Shown here: in pieces, positions 1 to 11,016 of the stretch
How the letters are laid out: each line of letters opens with the position of its first letter
How positions within the stretch are numbered: position 1 is the stretch's first letter
Source: Colletes latitarsis
Lineage: Eukaryota; Arthropoda; Insecta; Hymenoptera; Colletidae
Length of the DNA: 64,000 bases
Direction of reading: 5' to 3'
Assembly: GCF_051014445.1 (NCBI RefSeq)
Contig: NW_027488370.1
Location: 15,562,001 to 15,626,000 of the forward strand
Translations under genes and position numbers: made by a program
Notes under the pieces: generated by a model
What the model saw: only the letters and a program-made list of their open reading frames with translations
Told to the model about the DNA's origin: nothing
The model's database searches: none

Positions 1-47
1 TACTACGTGATCCAAACCAGAAAAAGCCAAGTATCTGGTCAACAAGT

Positions 48-65
48 ATGCGAAAAATGCGAAAG
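48..65 (+). repeat. 9-bp internal tandem duplication in the monomer
   Basis: ATGCGAAAA is followed directly by ATGCGAAAG. The pair is present in most monomers and is a likely site of slippage: the 175-bp monomer class (TATACGAAATCGCGAAAG) and the ACGCGAAAG, TTCGAAAAT and ACGGAAAGT variants all change within it. Confidence 0.8.
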
Positions 66-105
66 TACGAGCCAGATGATAGCAAATCCCAGACCTAACC
101 GAGAC

Positions 106-119
106 ATAACCGGCGTTAT
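106..119. other. Short inverted repeat ATAAC-CGGC-GTTAT
   Basis: Five-base arms flank a four-base centre. The motif repeats once per monomer. The centre alternates among CGGC, CAGC and CTGC while the arms are usually kept; some monomers lose symmetry (GTAACCGGCGTTAT, ATAACCAGCGTCAT). The arms are short, so stable extrusion is uncertain. It is listed as a regular structural landmark, not as a proven site. Confidence 0.6.
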
Positions 120-146
120 CCTCTAAAATATTAATCGCAACCAGGT

Positions 147-322
147 TTAATTGACTGTTTCAGTGTGGTACCACATTACTACGTGATCCAAACCAAAAAA
201 AGCCCAGGATCTTGCCAACAAGTATGCGAAAAATTCGAAAATACGAGACAGATGACGGCAAATCCCAGAACTACCCGAGACATAACCGGCGTTATCCTCT
301 AAAATATTAATCGCAACCAGGT
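147..322 (+). repeat. Representative 176-bp monomer
   Basis: One monomer measured from one TTAATTGAC box to the next at 323. It shows the standard landmarks: the dyad TGTGGTACCACA at 164-175, then ACGTGATCC, an A-tract after CCAAACC, a GGATCTTGCCAACAAG segment, the duplicated GCGAAAA block, a GATGACGGCAAATCCCAG segment, the ATAAC/GTTAT inverted repeat, and the AT-rich TAAAATATTAATCG segment before the next unit. The start point is arbitrary because the repeat is tandem. A hand count of a sister monomer near 15,971 gave about 72 G+C and 7 CpG, with more C (42) than G (30) on this strand. Confidence 0.95.
164..175. other. 12-bp perfect dyad TGTGGTACCACA (one per many monomers)
   Basis: TGTGGTACCACA is its own reverse complement and has a KpnI core. 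It recurs at the same monomer position through most of the window. Two other perfectly symmetric versions occupy the same place: TGTGGATCCACA (for example 5,265-5,276) and TGTGATATCACA (for example 4,386-4,397 and 13,003-13,014). Asymmetric forms such as TGTGGAACCACA, TGTGATACCACA and TGTGGTACCGCA are also common. Short dyads are a reported property of some centromeric satellites that lack CENP-B boxes; a role here is inference. Confidence 0.85.
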
Positions 323-3300
323 TTAATTGACTGTTTCGGTGTGGAACTTCATTACCACGGGATCCAAACCAGAAAAAACCCAGGATCTGGCCAACAAGTA
401 TGCGAAAAATGCGAAAATACGAGCCACATGACAGCAAATCCCAGAACTACCCGAGTCATAACCAGCGTCATCCTCTGAAATACTATTCGGAACCAGCTTC
501 TATTGACTGTTTCAGTGTGGTACCACATTACGACGTGATCCAAACCAAAAAAAACCCAGGATCTGGCCAACAAGTATGCGAGAAATGCGAAAGTATGAGC
601 CAGATGAGGGCAAATCCCAGACCTAACCGAGACATAACCGGCGTTATACTCTAGAATATTAATCGCAACCAGGTTTACTTGACTGTTTCGGTGTGGTACC
701 GCATTACCACGTGATCCAAACCAAAAAAAGCCCAGGATCTTGCCAACAAGTATGCCAAAGATGCGAAAGTACGAGCCAGGTGAGGGCAAATACCAGACCT
801 AACCCAGACTTAACCGGCGTTATCCTCTAAAATATTAATCGGAACCAGGTTTAATTGACTGTTTCAGTGGGGTACCACATTACTACGTGATCCAAACCAA
901 AAAAAGCCCAGGATCTTGCCAACAAGTATGCGAAAAATTCGAAAATACGAGCCAGATGACGGCAAATCCCAGAACTACCCGAGACATAACCTGCGTTATC
1001 CTCTAAAATATTAATTGCAAGCAGGTTTAATTGACTGCTTCGGTGTGGAACTTCATTACTCCGGGATCCAAACCAGAAAAAGCCCAGGATCTGGCCAACA
1101 AGTATGCGAAAAATGCGAAAGTACGAGCCAGATGATGGCAAATCCCAGACCTAACCGGGACGTAACCGGCGTTATCCTCTAAAATACTAATCGGAACCAG
1201 CTTTTAGTGACTGTTTCAGTGTGGTACCACATTACTACGTGATCCAAACCAGAAAAAGGCAAGGATCTGGCCAACAAGTATGCGAGAAATGCGAAAGTAC
1301 GAGCCAGATGATGGCAAATACCAGACCTAACCCAGACATAACCGGCGTTATCCTCTAAAATACTAACCGGAACCAGGTTTAATTAACTGTTTCAGTGTGG
1401 TACCGCATTACTACGTGATCCAAACCAGAAATAGGCCAGGATCTGGCCAACAAGTATGCCAAAGATGCGAAAGTACGAGACAGATGAGGGCAAATACCAG
1501 ACCTAACCCAGACATAACCGGCGTTATCCTCTAAAATATTAATCGGAACCAGGTTTAATTGACTGTTTCAGTGTGGGTCCACATTACTACGTGATCCAAA
1601 CCAGAAAAAGCCAAGTATCTGGCCAACAAGTATGCGAAAAATGCGAAAGTACGAGCCAGATGATAGCAAATCCCAGACCTAACCGAGACATAACCGGCGT
1701 TATCCTCTAAAATATTAATCGCAACCAGGTTTAATTGACTGTTTCAGTGTAGTACCACATTACTACGTGATCCAAACCAAAAAAAGCCCAGGATCTTGCC
1801 AACAAGTATGCCAAGGATGCGAAAGTACGAGACAGATGAGGGCAAATACCAGACCTAACCCAGACATAACCGGCGTTATCCTCCAAAATATTAATCGCAA
1901 CCAGGTTTAATTGACTGTTTCGGTGTGGAACTTCATTACCACGGGATCCAAACCAGAAAAAACCCAGGATCTGGCCAAGAAGTATGCGAAAAATGCGAAA
2001 ATACGAGCCACATGACAGCAAATCCCAGAACTACCCGAGTCATAACCAGCGTCATCCTCTAAAATACTATTCGGAACCAGCTTCTATTGACTGTTTCAGT
2101 GTGGTACCACATTACGACGTGATCCAAACCAAAAAAAACCCAGGATCTGGCCAACAAGTATGCGAGAAATGCGAAAGTATGAGCCAGATGAGGGCAAATC
2201 CCAGACCTAACCGAGACATAACCGGCGTTATCCTCTAGAATATTAATCGCAACCAGGTTTACTTGACTGTTTCGGTGTGGTACCGCATTACCACGTGATC
2301 CAAACCAAAAAAAGCCCCGGATCTTGCCAACAAGTATGCCAAAGTTGCGAAAGTACGAGCCAGATGAGGGCAAATCCCAGAACTACCCGAGACATAACCT
2401 GCGTTATCCTCTAAAATATTAATCGCAACCAGGTTTAATTGACTGTTTCAGTGTGGTACCACATTACTACGTGATCCAAACCAAAAAAAGCCCAGGATCT
2501 TGCCAACAAGTATGCGAAAAACTCGAAAATACGAGCCAGATGACGGCAAATCCCAGAACTACCCGAGACATAACCTGCGTTATCCTCTAAAATATTAATT
2601 GCAACCAGGTTTAATTGACTGTTTCGGTGTGGAACTTCATTACTCCGGGATCCAAACCAGAAAAAGCCCAGGATCTGGCCAACAAGTATGCGAAAAATGC
2701 GAAAGTACGAGCCAGATGATGGCAAATCCCAGACCTAACCGGGACGTAACCGGCGTTATCCTCTAAAATACTAATCGGAACTAGCTTTTATTGACTGCTT
2801 CAGTTTGGTACCACATTACTACGTGATCCAAACCAGAAAAAGCCCAGGATCTGGCCAACTAGTATGCGAGAAATGCGAAAGTATGAGCCAGATGAGGGCA
2901 AATCCCAGACATAACCGAGACGTAACCGGCGTTATCCTCTAAAATATTAATCGCAACCAGGTTTACTTGACTGTTTCGGTGTGGTACCGCATTACCACGT
3001 GATCCAAACCAAAAAAAGCCCGGGATCTTGCCAACAAGTATGCCAAAGATGCGAAAGTACGAGCCAGGTGAGGGCAAATACCAGACCTAACCCAGACTTA
3101 ACCGGCGTTATCCTCTAAAATATTAATCGGAACCAGGTTTAATTGACTGTTTCAGTGTGGTACCACATTACTACGTGATCCAAACCAAAAAAAGCCCAGG
3201 ATCTTGCCAAGAAGTATGCGAAAAATTCGAAAGTATGAGCCAGATGAGGGCAAATCCCAGACCTAACCGAGACGTAACCGGCGTTATCCTCTAAAATATT

Positions 3301-4018
3301 AATCGCAACAAGGTTTACTTGACTGTTTCGGTGTGGTACCGCATTACCACGTGATCCAAACCAAAAAAAGCCCAGGATCTTGCCAACTAGTATGCCAAAG
3401 ATGCGAAAGTACGAGCCAGGTGAGGGCAAATACCAGACCTAACCCAGACTTAACCGGCGTTATCCTCTAAAATATTAATCGGAACCAGGTTTAATTGACT
3501 GTTTCAGTGTGGTACCACATTACTACGTGATCCAAACCAAAAAAAACCCAGGATCTTGCCTACAAGTATGCGAAAAATGCGAAAGTACGAGCCAGATGAT
3601 TGCAAATACCAGAACTAACCCAAACATAACCAGCGTTATCCTCCAAAATATTCATTACAACCAGGTTTAATTGACTGCATCGGTGTGGAACCACATTACG
3701 ACGGGATCCAAACCACAAAAAACCCAAGATCTGGCCAACAAGTACGCGAAAATTACGAAAGCACGAGACAGATGAGGGCAAATCCCTGACCTAACCGAGA
3801 CATAACCGGCGTTATCCTCTAAAATATTAATCGCAACCAGGTTTAATTGTCTGTTTCGGTGTGGATCCACATTACTACGAGATCCAAACCTGAAAAAGGC
3901 CAGGATCTGGCAAACAAGTATGCGAAAAATGCGAAAATACGAGCCAGATGACGGCAAATCCCAGACCTACCCGAGACATAACCGGCGTTATCCTCTAAAA
4001 TATTAATCGCAACCAGGT

Positions 4019-4543
4019 TTAATTGACTGTTTCAGTGTTATACCACATTACTACGTGGTCCAAGCCAGGAAAATGCCAGGATCTGGCAAACAAGTATACG
4101 AAATCGCGAAAGTATGAGCCAGATGGTTGCAAATACCAGAACTAACCCAGACGTAACCTGCGTTATCCTCTAAAATATTAATCGCAACCAGGTTTAATTG
4201 ACTGTTTCGGTGTGGAACTTCATTACTATGGGATCCAAACCAGAAAAACCCCAGGATCTGGCAAACAAGTATACGAAATCGCGAAAGTATGAGCCAGATG
4301 GTTGCAAATACCAGAACTAACCCAGACGTAACCTGCGTTATCCTCTAAAATATTAATCGCAACCAGGTTTAATTGACTGTTTCAGTGTGATATCACATTA
4401 CTACGTGGTCCAAGCCAGAAAAAGGCCAGGATCTGGCAAACAAGTATACGAAATCGCGAAAGTATGAGGCAGATGGTTGCAAATACCGGAACTAACCCAG
4501 ACATAACCAGCGTCATCCTCTAAAATACTATTCGGAACCAGCT
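4019..4543 (+). repeat. Three consecutive 175-bp variant monomers
   Basis: Three monomers in a row carry TATACGAAATCGCG in place of the usual TATGCGAAAAATGCG, a 1-base loss that makes each unit 175 bp. The CAAGTATACG box lies at 4,091, 4,266 and 4,441, exactly 175 apart. They also share GATGGTTGCAAATACC downstream. The same class recurs singly or in small groups near 8,500, 10,073, 12,535, 13,060, 18,340, 18,865, 24,500 and 26,960. It explains the 3-base phase slip between the boxes at 3,667 and 5,424. Confidence 0.9.
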
Positions 4544-6914
4544 TCTATTGACTGTTTCTGTGTGGTACCATATTACTACGAGATCCAAACCTGAAAAAAC
4601 CCTGGATCTGGCCAAGAAGTATGCGAAAAACGCGATAGTATGATCCAGATAATTGCAAATACCAGAACTAACCCAGACATACCCAGCGTTATCCTCTAAA
4701 ATACTAATAGGAACCAGCTTTTAGTGACTGTTTCAGTGTGGTACCACATTACTACGTGATCCAAACCAGAAAAAGGCCAGGATCTGGCCAACAAGTATGC
4801 GAGAAATGCGAAAGTATGAGCCAGATGAGGGCAAATCCCAGACCTAACCGAGACATAACCGGCGTTATCCTCTAAAATACTAACCGGAACCAGGTTTAAT
4901 TGACTGCTTCATTGTGGTACCGCATTACTACGTGATCCAATCCAGAAAAAGGCCAGGATCTGGCCAACAAGTTTGCGAAAAATGCGAAAGTACGAGCCAG
5001 ATGATGGCAAATACCAGACCTAACCCAGACATAACCGGCGTTATCCTCTAAAATACTAACCGGAACCAGGTTTAATTAACTGTTTCAGTGTGGTACCGCA
5101 TTACGACGTGATCCAAACCAGAAATAGGCCAGGATCTGGCCAACAAGTATGCCAAAGATGCGAAAGTACGAGACAGATGAGGGCAAATAACAGACCTAAC
5201 CCAGACATAACCGTTGTTATCCTCTAAAATATTAATCGGAACCAGGTTTAATTGACTGTTTCAGTGTGGATCCACATTACTACGTGATCCAAACCAGAAA
5301 AAGCCAAGTATCTGGCCAACAAGTATGCGAAAAATGCGAAAGTACGAGCCAGATGATAGCAAATCCCAGACCTAACCGAGACATAACCGGCGTTATCCTC
5401 TAAAATATTAATCGCAACCAGGTTTAATTGACTGTTTCAGTGTGGTACCACATTACTACGTGATCCAAACCAAAAAAAGCCCAGGATCTTGCCAACAAGT
5501 ATGCGAAAAATTCGAAAATACGAGACAGATGACGGCAAATCCCAGAACTACCCGAGACATAACCGGCGTTATCCTCTAAAATATTAATCGCAACCAGGTT
5601 TAATTGACTGTTTCGGTGTGGAACTTCATTACCACGGGATCCAAACCAGAGAAAACCCAGGATCTGGCCAACAAGTATGCGAAAAATGCGAAAATACGAG
5701 CCACATAACAGCAAATCCCAGAACTACCCGAGAATAACCAGCGTCATCCTCTAAAATACTATTCGGAACCAGCTTCTATTGACTGTTTCAGTGTGGTACC
5801 ACATTACGACGTGATCCAAACCAAAAAAAACCCAGGATCTGGCCAACAAGTATGCGAGAAATGCGAAAGTATGAGCCAGATGAGGGCAAATCCCAGACCT
5901 AACCGAGACATAACCGGCGTTATCCTCTAGAATATTAATCGCAACCAGGTTTACTTGACTGTTTCGGTGTGGTACCGCATTACCACGTGATCCAAACCAA
6001 AAAAGCCCCGGATCTTGCCAACAAGTATGCCAAAGTTGCGAAAGTACGAGCCAGATGAGGGCAAATACCAGACCTAACCCAGACATAACCGGCGTTATCC
6101 TCTAAAATACTAACCGGAACCAGGTATAATTGACTGTTTCAGTGTGGTACCGCATTACTACGTGATCCGAACCAGAAAAAGGCCAGGATCTGGCCAACAA
6201 GTATGCCTAAGATGCGAAAGTACGAGCCAGATGAGGGCAAATACCAGACCTAACCCAGACGTAACCGGCGTTATCCTCTAAAATATTAATCGGAACCAGG
6301 TTTAATTGACTGTTTCAGTGTGGATCCACATTACTACGTGATCCAAACCAGAAAAAGCCCAGTATCTGGCCAACAAGTATGCGAAAAATGCGAAAGTACG
6401 AGCCAGATGATGGCAAATCCCAGACCTAACCGAGACATAACCGGCGTTATCCTCTAAAATATTAATCGCAACCAGGTTTAATTGACTGTTTCGGTGTGGA
6501 ACTTCATTACTCCGGGATCCAAACCAGAAAAAGCCCAGGATCTGGCCAACAAGTATGCGAAAAATGCGAAAGCACGAGCCAGATGATGGCAAATCCCAGA
6601 CCTAACCGGGACGTAACCGGCGTTATCCTCTAAAATACTAACCGGAACCAGGTTTAATTAACTGTTTCAGTGTGGTACCGCATTACTACGTGATCCAAAC
6701 CAGAAATAGGCCAGGATCTGTGCCAACAAGTATGCCAAAGATGCGAAATTACGAGACAGATGAGGGCAAATACCAGACCTAACCCAGACATAACCGGCGT
6801 TATCCTCTAAAATATTAATCGGAACCAGGTTTAATTGACTGTTTCAGTGTGGATCCACATTACTACGTGATCCAAACCAGAAAAAGCCAAGTATCTGGCC
6901 AACAAGTATGCGAA

Positions 6915-8250
6915 AAATGCGAAAGTACGAGCCAGATGATAGCAAATCCCAGACCTAACCGAGACATAACCGGCTTTATCCTCTAAAATATTAATCGCAA
7001 CCAGGTTTAATTGACTGTTTCAGTGTGGTACCACATTACTACGTGATGCAAACCAAAAAAAGCCCAGGATCTTGCCAACAAGTATGCGAAAAATTCGAAA
7101 ATACGAGACAGATGACGGCAAATCCCAGAACTACCCGAGATATAACCGGCGTTATCCTCTAAAATATTAATCGCAACCAGGATTAATTGACTGTTTCGGT
7201 GTGGAACTTCATTACCACGGGATCCAAACCAGAAAAAACCCAGGATCTGGCCAACAAGTATGCGAAAAATGCGAAAATACGAGCCACATGACAGCAAATC
7301 CCAGAACTACCCGAGTCATAACCAGCGTCATCCTCTAAAATACTATTCGGAACCAGCTTCTATTGACTGTTTCAGTGTGGTACCACATTACGACGTGATC
7401 CAAACCAAAAAAAACCCAGGATCTGGCCAACAAGTATGCGAGAAATGCGAAAGTATGAGCCAGATGAGGGCAAATCCCAGACCTAACCGAGACATAACCG
7501 GCGTTATCCTCTAGAATATTAATGGCAACCAGGTTTACTTGACTGTTTCGGTGTGGTACCGCATTACCACGTGATCCAAACCAGAAAAAGGCCAGGATCT
7601 GGCCAACAAGTATGCCTAAGATGCGAAAGTACGAGCCAGATGAGGGCAAATACCAGACCTAACCCAGACATAACCGGCGTTATCCTCTAAAATATTAATC
7701 GGAACCAGGTTTAATTGACTGTTTCAGTGTGGATCCACATTACTACGTGATCCAAACCAGAAAAAGGCCAGGATCTGGCCAACAAGTATGCCTAAGATGC
7801 GAAAGTACGAGCCAGATGAGGGCAAATACCAGACCTAACCCAGACATAACCGGCGTTATCCTCTAAAATATTAATCGGAACCAGGTTTAATTGACTGTTT
7901 CAGTGTGGATCCACATTACTACGTGATCCAAACCAGAAAAAGCCCAGTATCTGGCCAACAAGTATGCGAAAAATGCGAAAGTACGAGCCAGATGATGGCA
8001 AATCCCAGACCTAACCGAGACATAACCGGCGTTATCCTCTAAAATATTAATCGCAACCAGGTTTAATTGACTGTTTCAGTGTGGTACCACATTACTACGT
8101 GATCCAAACCAAAAAAAGCCCAGGATCTTGCCAACAAGTATGCGAAAAATTCGAAAATACGAGCCAGATGACGGCAAATCCCAGAACTACCCGAGACATA
8201 ACCTGCGTTATCCTCTAAAATATTAATTGCAACCAGGTTTAATTGACTGT
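6915..8250 (+). repeat. Long repeated block L1, copy 1
   Basis: This block matches about 14,829-16,165 at an offset of 7,914 bases (45 monomers minus 6 bases). The copies share private variants: ACGTGATGCAAACC in place of ACGTGATCCAAACC (about 7,045 and 14,959) and CAGGATTAATTG in place of CAGGTTTAATTG. The same two markers reappear near 21,997 and 22,130, so part of the block exists in a third copy. The match stops near 8,253, where one copy has CAGTGTGGTACC and the other CGGTGTGGAACTT. Block edges are hand-placed to within tens of bases. Confidence 0.75.
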
Positions 8251-11016
8251 TTCAGTGTGGTACCACATTACTACGTGATCCAAACCAAAAAAAACCCAGG
8301 ATCTGGCCAACAAGTATGCGAAAAATGCGAAAGTACGAGCCAGATGATGGCAAATCCCAGACCTAACCGGGACGTAACCAGCGTTATCCTCCAAAATATT
8401 CATTACAACCAAGTTTAATTGACTGCATCGGTGTGGAACCACATTACGACGGGATCCAAACCAGAAAAAACCCAGGATCTGGCCAACAAGTATACGAAGT
8501 CGCGAAAGTATGAGGCAGATGGTTGCAAATACCGGAACTAACCCAGACATAACCAGCGTCATCCTCTAAAATACAATTCGGAACCAGCTTCTATTGACAG
8601 TTTCTGTGTGGTACCATATTACTACGAGATCCAAACCTGAAAAAACCCTGGATCTGGCCAAGAAGTATGCGAAAAACGCGATAGTATGATCCAGATAATT
8701 GCAAATACCAGAACTAACCGAGACATAACCAGCGTTATCCTCTAAAATACTAATAGGAACCAGCTTTTAGTGACTGTTTCAGTGTGGTACCACATTACTA
8801 CGTGATCCAAACCAGAAAAAGGCCAGGATCTGGCCAACAAGTATGCGAGAAATGCGAAAGTATGAGCCAGATGAGGGCAAATCCCAGACCTAACCGAGAC
8901 ATAACCGGCGTTATCCTCTAAAATACTAACCGGAACCAGGTTTAATTGACTGCTTCAGTGTGGTACCGCATTACTACGTGATCCAATCCAGAAAAAGGCC
9001 AGGATCATGCCAACAAGTTTGCGAAAAATGCGAAAGTACGAGCCAGATGATGGCAAATACCAGACCTAACCCAGACATAACCGGCGTTATCCTCTAAAAT
9101 ACTAACCGGAACCAGGTTTAATTAACTGTTTCAGTGTGGTACCGCATTACGACGTGATCCAAACCAGAAATAGGCCAGGATCTGGCCAACAAGTATGCCA
9201 AAGATGCGAAAGTACGAGACAGATGAGGGCAAATAACAGACCTAACCCAGACATAACCGTTGTTATCCTCTAAAATATTAATCGGAACCAGGTTTAATTG
9301 ACTGTTTCAGTGTGGATCCACATTACTACGTGATCCAAACCAGAAAAAGCCAAGTATCTGGCCAACAAGTATGCGAAAAATGCGAAAGTACGAGCCAGAT
9401 GATAGCAAATCCCAGACCTAACCGAGACATAACCGGCGTTATCCTCTAAAATATTAATCGCAACCAGGTTTAATTGACTGTTTCAGTGTGGTACCACATT
9501 ACTACGTGATCCAAACCAAAAAAAGCCCAGGATCTTGCCAACAAGTATGCGAAAAATTCGAAAATACGAGACAGATGACGGCAAATCCCAGAACTACCCG
9601 AGACATAACCGGCGTTATCCTCTAAAATATTAATCGCAATCAGGTTTAATTGACTGTTTCGGTGTGGAACTTCATTACCACGGGATCCAAACCAGAAAAA
9701 ACCCAGGATCTGGCCAACAAGTATGCGAAAAATGCGAAAATACGAGCCACATGACAGCAAATCCCAGAACTACCCGAGTCATAACCAGCGTCATCCTCTA
9801 AAATACTATTCGGAACCAGCTTCTATTGACTGTTTCAGTGTGGTACCACATTACGACGTGATCCAAACCAAAAAAAACCCAGGATCTGGCCAACAAGTAT
9901 GCGAGAAATGCGAAAGTATGAGCCAGATGAGGGCAAATCCCAGACCTAACCGAGACATAACCGGCGTTATCCTCTAGAATATTAATCGCAACCAGGTTTA
10001 CTTGACTGTTTCGGTGTGGTACCGCATTACCACGTGATCCAAACCAAAAAAAGCCCCGGATCTTGCCAACAAGTATACGAAGTCGCGAAAGTATGAGGCA
10101 GATGGTTGCAAATACCGGAACTAACCCAGACATAACCAGCGTCATCTTCTAAAATACTATTCGGAACCAGCTTCTATTGACTGTTTCTGTGTGGTATCAT
10201 ATTACTACGAGATCCAAACCTGAAAAAACCCTGGATCTGGCCAAGAAGTATGCGAAAAACGCGATAGTATTAGCCAGATAATTGCATATACCAGAACTAA
10301 CCCAGACATAACCAGCGTTATCCTCTAAAATACTAATAGGAACCAGCTTTTATTGACTGTTTCAGTCTGGTACGATATTACTACGTGATCCAAACCAGAA
10401 AAAGCCCAGGATCTGGCCAACAAGTATGCGAGAAATGCGAAAGTATGAGCCAGTTGGGGGCAAATCCCAGACCTAACCTAGACATAACCGGCGTTATCCT
10501 CTAAAATATTAATCGCAACCTGGTTTACTTGACTGTTTCGGTGTGGTACCGCATTACCACGTGATCCAATCCAGAAAAAGGCCAGGATCTGGCCAACAAG
10601 TTTGCGAAAAATGCGAAAGTACGAGCCAGATGAGGGCAAATACCAGACCTAACCCAGACATAACCGGCGTTATCCTCTAAAATACTAACCGGAACCAGGT
10701 ATAATTGACTGTTTCAGTGTGGTACCGCATTACTACGTGATCCAAACCAGAAAAAGGCCAGGATCTGGCCAACAAGTATGCCTAAGATGCGAAAGTACGA
10801 GCCAGATGAGGGCAAATACCAGACCTAACTCAGACATAACCGGCGTATCCTCTAAAATATTAATCGGAACCAGGTTTAATTGACTGTTTCAGTGTGGATC
10901 CACATTACTACGTGATCCAAACCAGAAAAAGCCCAGTATCTGGCCAACAAGTATGCGAAAAATGCGAAAGTACGAGCCAGATGATGGCAAATCCCAGACC
11001 TAACCGAGACATAACC

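Noticed and set aside
301..380. CENP-B box in monomers with TTTCGGTGTGGAACTTCATTAC followed by CGGGATCC
   Set aside because: TTCG and CGGG are both present, but the spacing is much longer than in the canonical 17-base box (TTCG, four bases, A, two bases, CGGG). I found no monomer with the correct spacing.
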